This document shows positions 27,045 to 35,317 of a DNA stretch of 64,000 nucleotides, piece after piece. Within the stretch, counting starts at the first letter, position 1. Each line of letters starts with the position of its first letter. Below the pieces are notes generated by a model. It had not been told where the DNA came from. It worked only from the letters and a program-made list of their open reading frames with translations, and searched no databases. The stretch is taken from assembly GCA_902569115.1 (NCBI GenBank), contig CACFTI010000010.1:1-64000 (forward strand), in the 5' to 3' direction. A program made the position numbers and the translations under genes. This stretch comes from an uncultured Verrucomicrobiota bacterium. Lineage in GTDB: Bacteria > Verrucomicrobiota > Verrucomicrobiia > Opitutales > Seribacteraceae.

Positions 27045-27845
27045 TTATTCCTCGAATCCTTTCATCTCTGCAATAAATGATTCAGTATCATCGGCCCGCA
27101 TCAGGGCTTCTCCACAAAGAACCGCATCGGCACCGGCATCTTCCACCCGCCAGGCATCTTCGGGGCAGAGGATACCACTTTCACTTACCTTGATGATACC
27201 CTCAGGAATGAGAGGGAATAATTCTTCGGTTACGGAAAGATCAGTTACGAAGCGGGCCAAGTCCCGGTTGTTTACCCCCAAGATTTTGGGATTGTGGGGA
27301 ATCGCTTTTTCGAGCTCAGCTTCAGTGTGAATTTCGTACAGGCAATCAATGTTTGCTGCATCCGCACAATCCCTGAGCCTGGTAAGTTCTTCGTCAGTCA
27401 GTGCCCTTACGATTAAAAGTATCGCTTGTGACCCGGCCTCCACGGCTTCCAAAACCTGGATCGGTTCGATGATGAAATCTTTACGAATAGTGGGAGTGTC
27501 TCTTTGGTGTTCGGATAGAAATTGATTAACCTCCCAAAGATCCTCCATCTGCCCTCCAAAGAATTTATCATCTGTGAGAACTGACATGGCATCCGCACCG
27601 GCATTCTGGTAGATTCTTGCCTGATCGACAGCCGAAGCGTTTTCTGAAATCGTTCCGGCTGAGGGGGATTTACGTTTAATTTCAGCAATGATGGATAATT
27701 CATCCGGCTTGGCTAAAGCATCATGAAAGGTAGTCTTACCCTGAAGCCTTTTCCCAAGTTGAGTAAGTTCTCTCTCAGATACAGGTCTTATTTTGGGAGC
27801 AATTTCTTTTCGCTTCCACTCCATGATTTCATCGAGTTTATCCAT
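27045..27845 (-). CDS. trpC: Indole-3-glycerol phosphate synthase
   Basis: A 266-residue TIM-barrel enzyme of tryptophan synthesis. Visible are IIAEIKRKSPSAG, SVLTDDKFFGG, RKDFIIEPIQV, NNRDLARF and VSESGI, which carry the catalytic Lys and Glu positions of the family. No other trp gene is nearby, so the pathway is dispersed. It reads into rsmA with a 22-base gap. Confidence 0.96.
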   Translation of the reverse strand: MDKLDEIMEWKRKEIAPKIRPVSERELTQLGKRLQGKTTFHDALAKPDELSIIAEIKRKSPSAGTISENASAVDQARIYQNAGADAMSVLTDDKFFGGQMEDLWEVNQFLSEHQRDTPTIRKDFIIEPIQVLEAVEAGSQAILLIVRALTDEELTRLRDCADAANIDCLYEIHTEAELEKAIPHNPKILGVNNRDLARFVTDLSVTEELFPLIPEGIIKVSESGILCPEDAWRVEDAGADAVLCGEALMRADDTESFIAEMKGFEE

Positions 27846-27889
27846 GTATTGTAAGAGAATTAGCTAGTTATGTTAGAATTCATTGCCAG

Positions 27890-28591
27890 ATGCATGAGAT
27901 AAAAGCAGAATGTCAGACTGTGAGCGAATTACAACGACTAATGGAAATTATGGCCCATCTGCGAAGCCCTGAAGGATGCCCGTGGGACCAGGAGCAAACG
28001 CATGAAACATTGACCCGCTGTCTAGTAGAGGAAGTCTCTGAGACTTTAGAGGCTATAGATGAGAAAGATATGGAGCTTTTGGAGGAAGAGCTTGGAGATT
28101 TACTTCTTCAGGTCGTTTTTCACGCACAAATTGCCAAAGAAAATGGTAATTTTGACATGGAAGATATTGCCAGGGGAATAAGCAATAAGCTGGTCAGGCG
28201 GCACCCTCATGTTTTTGGGAATGAAAAAGGCACTATCGATCAGACCGATCAAGTGGTCGATCGTTGGGAGCAGGTGAAGGCTGAAGAAAAAAAACAAAAG
28301 GGTAAGTCGGGTGATAATTCCTCTATTTTTAAAAAGCTGCCTCCGCGTTTACCGGCTTTGCTATTTGCTTATGATATTTACAAAAGAGCAGAGAAAGTAA
28401 ATGTCCATACAAAGATGACCCTGACTGAAAAGAAAATCGATTTGTTATCCCAAGACTTGGATGAAGTAAAGGCAGGGAGAGCACTTTTTGAATTGGTTGC
28501 TGCTTGCCGAAAATCTGGATTGGATCCGGAGGCGAGTCTGCGCAGTTTTGCCTCAAAACAAATGAAAGAGGTGGAGAAAGCTCTAGCATAG
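27890..28591 (+). CDS. mazG: Nucleoside triphosphate pyrophosphohydrolase MazG
   Basis: A 233-residue all-alpha NTP pyrophosphohydrolase that removes pyrophosphate from non-canonical or excess NTPs. The signature SPEGCPWDQEQTHETL precedes the metal-binding EEVSETLEAI and EELGDLLLQVVFH helices, and ISNKLVRRHPHVFG follows. A partial second MazG-like half lies at the C-terminus, as in full-length MazG. It is followed 12 bases later by a metallopeptidase gene on the same strand. Confidence 0.94.
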   Translation: MHEIKAECQTVSELQRLMEIMAHLRSPEGCPWDQEQTHETLTRCLVEEVSETLEAIDEKDMELLEEELGDLLLQVVFHAQIAKENGNFDMEDIARGISNKLVRRHPHVFGNEKGTIDQTDQVVDRWEQVKAEEKKQKGKSGDNSSIFKKLPPRLPALLFAYDIYKRAEKVNVHTKMTLTEKKIDLLSQDLDEVKAGRALFELVAACRKSGLDPEASLRSFASKQMKEVEKALA

Positions 28592-28603
28592 CTCTATTTT
28601 CTG

Positions 28604-29341
28604 ATGTCAGATAATAATCTGATCGAATCTAAAACCCTGAGTTTTGAAGGTCGGGAAGTTTGCTGCTTGATCAAAAGAAATCGACGGTCGAGACGAATCT
28701 CATTGAGGATTATATCTCGTAATCATGTGCTCCTTAATATTCCTACCCGAGGAAGTGTCACGGAAGCAAAAAGATTTCTTAGCAGTAAAACCCTGTGGAT
28801 TAAGGAAAAAACCGGCAAAATGCCGAGGCACTCTTGCTTGGAGGAGTTCTTCTCAGACCAACCACAAGTTTGGATCGATAGCCATCCAAGGAATTTATCT
28901 TTCGAGTTTTTGGGATCTCGAAAAAAAACCATTCATCAGGTAACCGCCGATTCAATCGAGGTATCTTTTCCTGAAAATCAGGACAGGGAGAGTTCCATCC
29001 TATCTTTTTTAATCAATTTGGCACGCGATTATTTACCCAAACGGCTTGAGGTTTCTAGTCGAAAAGTCGGAGTCAGTTACAGTAAAGTTAGAGTTGGGAA
29101 TCAAAAATCTCGTTGGGGTTCCTGTTCATCTCAACGAGTTATTTCGTTAAATTGGAGAATCCTACTTTTGGATTACGAAATTGGAGAATATGTGCTGTTT
29201 CATGAACTTGCTCATTTGAAGCACATGAATCACTCATCTAGTTACTGGAATTTACTGAATGAATGGGTACCTGAGGCCAAAACAGTGGACAGGCAATTAT
29301 CTCAAAAAGGTCGTGAGTTAATGCTTTTGGGTAGGCTTTAA
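28604..29341 (+). CDS. YgjP-like (M48/DUF45, SprT-type) metallopeptidase
   Basis: A 245-residue soluble protein of the YgjP/DUF45 family. The zinc motif HELAHLKHMNHSSSYW near residues 205-220 has HExxH plus the downstream His and aromatic residue typical of this family. KVRVGNQKSRWGSCSS is a second conserved segment. The N-terminal basic region is variable. Family members are predicted zinc peptidases, and UTP pyrophosphatase activity has been reported for YgjP. It sits behind mazG, so a nucleotide-related role is possible. Confidence 0.85.
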   Translation: MSDNNLIESKTLSFEGREVCCLIKRNRRSRRISLRIISRNHVLLNIPTRGSVTEAKRFLSSKTLWIKEKTGKMPRHSCLEEFFSDQPQVWIDSHPRNLSFEFLGSRKKTIHQVTADSIEVSFPENQDRESSILSFLINLARDYLPKRLEVSSRKVGVSYSKVRVGNQKSRWGSCSSQRVISLNWRILLLDYEIGEYVLFHELAHLKHMNHSSSYWNLLNEWVPEAKTVDRQLSQKGRELMLLGRL

Positions 29342-29343
29342 AA

Positions 29344-31806
29344 TTAATTCAGTGGGATTCTTCCCAATTCCCAGCCTCTTCTACCTCCTAACGATTCTAG
29401 GTATGGCATGGCCTCACTTGAATCTTCACCTACATCCACAGGTGTGACTCCATCTTTTCCATAGCGGGCATTGATGTCGAGTCCGAGATCATATGCAAGC
29501 TGTACAAGTTCTTTTTTTCCAGAAAAAGCGGCAGCATGCATCATGGAATAGCCATCTTTAGCTGTAATTTTTGGGTCTGCTTTTTTGCTGAGGAGAAATT
29601 TTACGATGTCCACTTTGCCAGAAACGGTGGCGATGATCAGGGGGGTAGCTCCAAAAGCATCTTTTTCGTTTATAGATCTTCCATTCTTGATCATTTTTTT
29701 GATAGTCTTGAAATCACCCTTACCCGCTGCCGAATGAAAGGGATGATTGTTTTTAACATTTAAGGAATCAAGGATTTTAAGAATCTCAAGGTGACCTCCC
29801 GCTGAAGCAAGATCATATAGATTGGAACCATGAACATCAGTAGCGTGCGGGTCGGCTGACAACGAAAAGAGGATTTCAATTAAGTCCTTCTCTCCGCGAA
29901 GAGCCGCAGTCATTGCCGGCGTTTCACCCTCATCAGTTTTGGCATTCACATCGGCCCCATCTTCAAGCAAAACTTCAGCTACCTTTAGGTTTCTGCCCCA
30001 AGCAGCACTGTGGAGTGGAGTAGAAAGGTGCTTACTTCGGGCGTTCGGATTACCTCCATTTCGTAAGAGGAAATCAACAAACCCTTCGTTCCCTTTGTAA
30101 GCCGCGTAGTGAAGTGGGGAGTGACCAAAATGATCATTAGCGTTAATCAGGGCACCCATCTGAACTGCTTGTTGTAATGACTGAAAATCATTCTGTGCAA
30201 TTGCCTGATAGAGGCTTGCATTTCGACGATCAATAATTTCCTGTCCTAAAAAATCAAGAATTGTATGGAATGGATTTGCATTTGCATCATGCATTCGGAA
30301 TTGAAAATTCAGTGAATTATCCTGCGAGAAAACCCTGACATTTTTAAGGTTTTCGATCCAGTCAAGCATCTTGAAATAATCATAAGGCAGATTGCGGTTT
30401 CGACGAATGGAGTTGGTGAGTGGAAGAACCTTCAGGTCAATAGCGAGGTCGTGGGATGTAAGAAATTTCTTCCTTGCTTCGGGTAATGTGCGAAGCGGTC
30501 TGTTAAAACGAATTTCTCTCACATACTCGGGGCTTGCAAACCATAGGTGACTTTCTTTTTCGATAACCTCGATTTCTCTCATGCGGAGGATCGAAGAAAG
30601 AATGTTGGATGCTTCCATTCCAGTAGAAAACTTTCTCTTTGTTTCCTTATTTTTAATCCCAAAACCACTTGCTATAATCGGATTAAGCAGGACTTCACCT
30701 GAGGGTAATCTTTCGCTTGGGGGGATGGTCACTGTATTAAATCCACCGAGTCCAAATACCCAATTCCCATTGGGGGCATTGACAAGTTCTTCTGCAGTTA
30801 AATTAAAACCGGGGATTTTGAAGGAGAGATCGATTCTTCCCCCAGTTAAGGCATTCAGACTTTTCTCAAACCAATTTATACCAGCTTCTCTAAGTCTAGT
30901 CAGGTCAAAGTTAAACTGTGCAATTAAAGGCGAGTCACCAGATATCAACTCGATGGCTTTTTCATTTGAGTGAGATCGATTTGCATCGGGTGATTTGGTT
31001 TCAAACAGGTTTCTTGCCTCCACTTTGAGGGAACCGCTTTTGGCTTGAGCGTAAACACCGACCGAACGATTGGTGATGATATCAATAAAGGGTGCTGCAC
31101 TATGCCATTGGTTGCTAGGCCAAAAAGCCTCAGCAAGACGAACTAAACCGGTGCCATCCAAATATAAAGAAACATCTTTTAGTTTAGAGAAATGACTGTT
31201 TAATGTGGCAGGCATTTTTGTTGATGAATTCTTTCGAAGGAGAGAATTAATGATCTCGTCCAGGTAGACATCGTTTGGCAATTTCCCTGTTTGATTTGAC
31301 CTGCTGATAACAGCGATAAAATAAACGAATTTGTCTTTGCGACCAAATTCATAAGGTAATTTATCACTACCGAAACGAGCAAATGAACTTGGTTTCTTTT
31401 GGATATTAAAATTTTCAGCGATGGCAGAGAGGGAGGAGTCAGCAAGTTCCGTATTTCCTACGGAAGCAAACATACCGATAAGTATATCGGGTTTTTGGAG
31501 GCCTTTGAGCGTGGAGAAAAAATGAATTGGATGACCTAAGTTTAGACCACTTGAGTTTGGGTCTATAAAAAACTCCAGAAGTTCAGGTTTTGAATTACTC
31601 CAGTCATTCAGGATGGGAGTCCAGGTCGTAGATTCTTTGATAAAGGTTTCTGAAATTAGTTTTTTGGCTTTTACGGATAGTACAATGTAAGAATCCGGCG
31701 GTACCTGTTTCGAATGGAAAGGAACGGCACTCATGGTGGATAGAAAAGAGAAACAAAGAATAAACAATGCAGATCTAAAGGAATAAAATTTGGTGGATTT
31801 AATCAC
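29344..31806 (-). CDS. Exported DUF3352-like protein with C-terminal ankyrin repeats
   Basis: An 820-residue protein with a Sec signal peptide (residues about 12-30). Residues 30-510 resemble the DUF3352-like proteins of this phylum (compare the gene at the left edge of the window). Residues about 535-800 hold seven to eight ankyrin repeats, with clear TPLHSAAWG, GHSPLHYAAYKG and GYSMMHAAAFSG starts. Ankyrins mediate protein contacts, and an exported one points to a periplasmic or surface partner. It converges with the preceding YgjP-like gene, and the two stops are 2 bases apart. No enzymatic motif is seen. Confidence 0.8.
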   Translation of the reverse strand: MIKSTKFYSFRSALFILCFSFLSTMSAVPFHSKQVPPDSYIVLSVKAKKLISETFIKESTTWTPILNDWSNSKPELLEFFIDPNSSGLNLGHPIHFFSTLKGLQKPDILIGMFASVGNTELADSSLSAIAENFNIQKKPSSFARFGSDKLPYEFGRKDKFVYFIAVISRSNQTGKLPNDVYLDEIINSLLRKNSSTKMPATLNSHFSKLKDVSLYLDGTGLVRLAEAFWPSNQWHSAAPFIDIITNRSVGVYAQAKSGSLKVEARNLFETKSPDANRSHSNEKAIELISGDSPLIAQFNFDLTRLREAGINWFEKSLNALTGGRIDLSFKIPGFNLTAEELVNAPNGNWVFGLGGFNTVTIPPSERLPSGEVLLNPIIASGFGIKNKETKRKFSTGMEASNILSSILRMREIEVIEKESHLWFASPEYVREIRFNRPLRTLPEARKKFLTSHDLAIDLKVLPLTNSIRRNRNLPYDYFKMLDWIENLKNVRVFSQDNSLNFQFRMHDANANPFHTILDFLGQEIIDRRNASLYQAIAQNDFQSLQQAVQMGALINANDHFGHSPLHYAAYKGNEGFVDFLLRNGGNPNARSKHLSTPLHSAAWGRNLKVAEVLLEDGADVNAKTDEGETPAMTAALRGEKDLIEILFSLSADPHATDVHGSNLYDLASAGGHLEILKILDSLNVKNNHPFHSAAGKGDFKTIKKMIKNGRSINEKDAFGATPLIIATVSGKVDIVKFLLSKKADPKITAKDGYSMMHAAAFSGKKELVQLAYDLGLDINARYGKDGVTPVDVGEDSSEAMPYLESLGGRRGWELGRIPLN

Positions 31807-31885
31807 ATATGTCAGGTTAGTTTTGAGTTTCGTAAGGTCAAATTATCTTTCCACTTAGCTTAAAAAGCGTATTGATTTACTTACT

Positions 31886-32488
31886 ATGTTTACGGGAATT
31901 GTAGAAGGTGTTGGAAAAGTAGAATCGCTAGTCGAAGAAAAGGAATCATGGTGTTTAACCTTATCTCTTCCTTTTGAGGAAAATGATGGCCTCGAGGCGG
32001 GTGCCAGTTTGGCAGTCAATGGCTGTTGCCTTACTTTTCGTAAGCAGGGAGGGCAAACGGGAGAATTTGATCTACTTGAAGAAACACTTAACAGAACTAA
32101 TCTTGGTGATCTGAAAACAGGCGACCTCGTTAATCTGGAACGTTCTGTCCCTGCAAACGGGAGAATGGGGGGCCATTTTGTAACTGGACACATTGATGGG
32201 GTAGGTGAGGTTAAAATATTCGAGGAAAGAGGGAAGAATTTGTATTTCCGAGTTTCTTTACCGGAAAAGTATTCCTGCTATTTGGTTGATAAAGGCTGCG
32301 TCTCAGTAGATGGATGTTCACTCACAGTTTGCGAGGTGGAACAGGATTCCTTTGCGATTTGGCTGATTCCTCATACACTTGGGAAAACTAACCTGCAGCA
32401 AAAAACTGTGGGGGACATGATCAACCTGGAATTTGATATTTTAGCCAAGTATGTTGAAAAGTTTTCTTTACCGATTTTAGGAAATTAA
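31886..32488 (+). CDS. ribE: Riboflavin synthase alpha chain
   Basis: A 200-residue enzyme of two lumazine-binding domains that dismutates 6,7-dimethyl-8-ribityllumazine to riboflavin. The N-terminal MFTGIVEGVGKV and the inter-domain GGHFVTGHIDGVG motifs are diagnostic. It leads a compact + strand run with the uracil-DNA glycosylase gene (5-base gap) and thiamine pyrophosphokinase gene. No FMN riboswitch was recognised in the 79 bases upstream. Confidence 0.96.
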   Translation: MFTGIVEGVGKVESLVEEKESWCLTLSLPFEENDGLEAGASLAVNGCCLTFRKQGGQTGEFDLLEETLNRTNLGDLKTGDLVNLERSVPANGRMGGHFVTGHIDGVGEVKIFEERGKNLYFRVSLPEKYSCYLVDKGCVSVDGCSLTVCEVEQDSFAIWLIPHTLGKTNLQQKTVGDMINLEFDILAKYVEKFSLPILGN

Positions 32489-32493
32489 GAGCG

Positions 32494-33408
32494 ATGAATT
32501 TGCAAGTTGCTACTCAGGCTGTGCTCGAAGAATTATCGAGGATGCGCTCCGAAGGAATAAGCCGTGTTTTTATTCAGGATGAAACTCTTGGGATCCTGGA
32601 AGATTTACTCAGCCCAAATTCTTTCATAGATAAACCTGTTCCTGAAAATAAAGTATCCAAAGATCGAACTAATGCTCCTGAACCCTTGAGACTGGAAGAG
32701 CCCTCACCCTCTCAAGTTTCCTCGCCTAAAGATATTGAAATAGAAACAAAATCTCTTCCGCCACCACCCGATTTTGAATTACCAGAGGGGACTAAAGAGA
32801 GCAGGTGGGAGTGGTTGCAAAAAAAAGTTTTAGACTGTGATACATGTAATGCAGAACTTAACCCGAATGGAAAAGTAGTCTTTGGCGAAGGCGATTTAAA
32901 TGCAGATCTTTTTCTATGTGGTGAGGCACCGGGTGCGGAAGAGGAAGAGGTTGGATCCCCCTTTATTGGTCCTGCGGGTGAGTTGTTGATGAAGATACTT
33001 AGTGCGATGGGCTTGAAGCGGGAGCAAGTTTACCTTGGCAATATTTTAAATTGGCGACCCAGACACAATCAGGCATTCGGGAACAGACCACCGAGGCAGG
33101 AAGAGATGGAATTTTGCCTGCCTTACCTCAAGGCTCAAATAGAAATTGTTCAACCAAAGGTGATAGTGGCTCTTGGTAAGACCGCCACGGATGGATTGAT
33201 AGGGCGTGATGTCAAAAGAAGACTAAGTCAGGTAAGGGGAATATGGAACGAAGTTTCGGGGTTTCCTGTGATGGTAACCTATCATCCTTCGTATCTTCTG
33301 CATAACCCTAGCAAGGCAAGTAAAAGAAAAGTTTGGGAAGACTTTATGTTAGTTATGGAAAAGTTGAAGATGCCTGTTTCCGAAAAACAGAAGGCTTTTT
33401 TCCAGTAA
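32494..33408 (+). CDS. Uracil-DNA glycosylase, type 4/5-like
   Basis: A 304-residue protein. Its first ~100 residues are low complexity, rich in Pro, Ser and Glu, and the C-terminal two thirds match family-4-like glycosylases. Active-site segments are GEAPGAEEEEVGSPFIGPAG, YLGNILNWRPR, and VMVTYHPSYLLHNP. Family 4 enzymes hold a 4Fe-4S cluster with four Cys. Here Cys115, Cys118 and Cys208 are present, but the third position is Trp187. It removes uracil from DNA. It is co-transcribed with ribE and thiN. Confidence 0.88.
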   Translation: MNLQVATQAVLEELSRMRSEGISRVFIQDETLGILEDLLSPNSFIDKPVPENKVSKDRTNAPEPLRLEEPSPSQVSSPKDIEIETKSLPPPPDFELPEGTKESRWEWLQKKVLDCDTCNAELNPNGKVVFGEGDLNADLFLCGEAPGAEEEEVGSPFIGPAGELLMKILSAMGLKREQVYLGNILNWRPRHNQAFGNRPPRQEEMEFCLPYLKAQIEIVQPKVIVALGKTATDGLIGRDVKRRLSQVRGIWNEVSGFPVMVTYHPSYLLHNPSKASKRKVWEDFMLVMEKLKMPVSEKQKAFFQ

Positions 33409-33414
33409 TTTTTT

Positions 33415-34062
33415 ATGGATGACACCTGTTTGTTGGTGCTGGCCGGAAATCCGCCTTCTGAGGAACTTCTAAGTTGGCGAGTTGAGGAGGCGAGCGTTAC
33501 GATTGCCGTTGATGGTGGTATCCTTCCTTTTATAAATGCCAGTCTAGGTCTTGTGCCTCATATCATCCTCGGTGATTTGGATTCTCTACCCGATTTAGAA
33601 AATACTATTAGTGAATTCGCTGATGTGGAACTCGTTCAAATGAAAGCACAAGATACTACAGATTTTGAGAAGGCGTTGCTTTGGGTGAAGGGGAACACAA
33701 ATCTAAAAAAGTTAATAATCTTGGGCGGTTTAGGCAAACGAACGGATCATTTGATAACTAACCTATTAGTTGCATCGGTTGCTGATGAATCATTACAGAT
33801 TACCTTTGATGATGACTGCGAGTGGATTCAACGGGTTACTCCTTCTTGCCCTCTTCAGCTGAATGGTCGTAAAGGTTCAAACCTAAGTATTCTTCCAATT
33901 CGTGAATCAATTGGTGTTCGCACTAAGGGCTTAAAATGGGAACTTGATGGTGAAATAATTGGAGGTTCAAGAATTATTGGTCAAAGTAACTTATGTCTAT
34001 CGGATTCAGTTGAGATTAGTTGTACCTCGGGAAGCTTCTATGTGTTTCTCGAAAAAGGTTAA
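33415..34062 (+). CDS. thiN: Thiamine diphosphokinase
   Basis: A 215-residue enzyme converting thiamine and ATP to thiamine diphosphate. IAVDGGILPFI, ILGDLDSLP and KAQDTTDFEKALLW carry the Mg/ATP Asp residues of the TPK catalytic domain, and GLGKRTDHLITNLL completes it. A C-terminal beta-rich thiamine-binding domain follows. Third gene of the ribE run, and followed by a terminator. No TPP riboswitch seen upstream. Confidence 0.92.
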   Translation: MDDTCLLVLAGNPPSEELLSWRVEEASVTIAVDGGILPFINASLGLVPHIILGDLDSLPDLENTISEFADVELVQMKAQDTTDFEKALLWVKGNTNLKKLIILGGLGKRTDHLITNLLVASVADESLQITFDDDCEWIQRVTPSCPLQLNGRKGSNLSILPIRESIGVRTKGLKWELDGEIIGGSRIIGQSNLCLSDSVEISCTSGSFYVFLEKG

Positions 34063-34070
34063 TTCCCACA

Positions 34071-34104
34071 AAAAAACCTCGCCCATTTTCACGAGCGAGG
34101 TTTT
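34071..34104. terminator. Bidirectional Rho-independent terminator
   Basis: AAAACCTCGC pairs with GCGAGGTTTT around a roughly 12-base loop, with A and T tracts outside the stem. It lies between thiN and the convergent TRASH-like gene and can end both transcripts. Confidence 0.85.
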
Positions 34105-34123
34105 CTGAAAGAAATGAAAGTAC

Positions 34124-34573
34124 TTAACTTTTAAACTGGGGGAGATGTCCTTTATCGAAAGCTTCCTTGAAGTAGGCGTCCGGATCACGTTTCCAACGAC
34201 GTTGTGCACTTGATGACCAGAGATAGATAGTCTTACCCTTGTATTCAACAGTTTTTGAATTTGGGTTGATGAAACGCTCTGGATAAATGGGACAGACTCG
34301 TTGATCGAGAAGTTTAACTTTATCAACGCCAAGTTTTTTCTTTTCGGCATCGGTATATTTTTTGGCTAGCGCTGGGACTGCCTTTATGTAATAAGCAGCA
34401 GCACCATCGAATGCTTTTACGCATGAACCGCAACAAAAGTAAATCTTCTTACCTGTGCTTTCAGAAAATTCTTCTGGATCAATCTCGTCGCCTAACATGA
34501 TGGCACATTCCTCTCCTTGAAGCGGAAAATTGATAAGAAATAGAAAAAATAGTGAGCTTAAGATTTTATTCAT
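34124..34573 (-). CDS. Exported TRASH/YHS-like metal-binding protein, two domains
   Basis: A 149-residue protein with a signal peptide (residues 1-20). The first half has a C-A-I-M-x-x-x-I-D start, then YFCCGSC near residues 45-51, the Cys pattern of TRASH/YHS-type metal-binding domains. The second half repeats the plan (CPIYPERFINPNS, then YKGKTIYLWSSSAQRRW and DPDAYFKEA) but has lost the F-C-C-x-x-C cluster, keeping one Cys. Heavy-metal binding or sensing in the periplasm is inferred from the domain, and no partner is adjacent. Confidence 0.75.
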   Translation of the reverse strand: MNKILSSLFFLFLINFPLQGEECAIMLGDEIDPEEFSESTGKKIYFCCGSCVKAFDGAAAYYIKAVPALAKKYTDAEKKKLGVDKVKLLDQRVCPIYPERFINPNSKTVEYKGKTIYLWSSSAQRRWKRDPDAYFKEAFDKGHLPQFKS

Positions 34574-34694
34574 ATTTTACTAATGTCCTGAAAAGGAGAT
34601 TTTTTCAAGGTTATCATAGTATTTTTCCAAAAAAGTATTTTGAACTATATTCTTACCTGTTTTCACATGAAATTTTCTACAAACCTTAAATCTA

Positions 34695-35024
34695 ATGGAT
34701 CCAAGTATGCAAAAAGAGTACCTCAACAGCTTAGAGCAAATTTTGCAAGAGGTAGAAAACTACCTTGAATCAAGTACAGATGCTGCCGCTGCAGTTGAAC
34801 CAGATAAGGGACTGGGTCGATTGTCGCGCATGGAGGCTATGCAAGATCAGCAACTTGTGATGGAGATGAGAAGACGAAAAAAGCGTCAGCTTGCTGATGT
34901 CAAATCAGCTATTTCAAGACTTGAAATGGGGAATTATGGCACCTGCATCTTCTGTGGAAAAGAAATTTCGCCTGAAAGGTTAGCTGTGACACCGGAGGTA
35001 CAAACTTGCATGAGATGCAGTTAG
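34695..35024 (+). CDS. DksA/TraR-family zinc finger protein
   Basis: A 109-residue protein with a coiled-coil N-terminus and a C4 zinc finger, CIFCGKEISPERLAVTPEVQTCMRC, formed by two CxxC pairs (C94/C97 and C115/C118 in a longer numbering). DksA-like proteins bind the RNA polymerase secondary channel, often together with (p)ppGpp. It is shorter than E. coli DksA (151), and the tip Asp pair is not clear, so it may be a TraR-like variant. It has its own 120-base upstream region. Confidence 0.85.
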   Translation: MDPSMQKEYLNSLEQILQEVENYLESSTDAAAAVEPDKGLGRLSRMEAMQDQQLVMEMRRRKKRQLADVKSAISRLEMGNYGTCIFCGKEISPERLAVTPEVQTCMRCS

Positions 35025-35035
35025 AGACCTATGTT

Positions 35036-35317
35036 TTAGTTGATTTCTAAATCAAGCCTAAGTGCCTGAAATTTTTTTCGATGTTTGTGACTTATTTGGC
35101 TGGCCCGAGCACGCCATTTTCTAAAACTGGATGATTTTAGATTCTTTCTCATAATCCGAATTACATCAGACTCTTTTTTGCCGGTAATTTTATAAATTTC
35201 CTCGAAGGTAATTCGATCCGCCCAGGCTGCCCAGATGATCCAATCTTCCGTACCTTGGGGGGGCATGGGTTTGCACGACTTGGTAACAGGGAAATTACTT
35301 TGCTTCTTTTTAGACAT
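35036..35317 (-). CDS. TIGR03643 family protein (DUF2805-like)
   Basis: A 93-residue basic cytoplasmic protein with a helix-turn-helix-like middle (ITFEEIYKITGKKESDVIRIM) and a conserved K-S-S-S-F-R-K-W-R-A-R patch near residues 62-72. It matches the TIGR03643/DUF2805 family from memory. No function is known for it, though DNA or RNA binding would fit the charge. The stop faces the DksA-like gene 11 bases away, and its start is separated by 1 base from the upstream alcohol dehydrogenase stop. Confidence 0.75.
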   Translation of the reverse strand: MSKKKQSNFPVTKSCKPMPPQGTEDWIIWAAWADRITFEEIYKITGKKESDVIRIMRKNLKSSSFRKWRARASQISHKHRKKFQALRLDLEIN

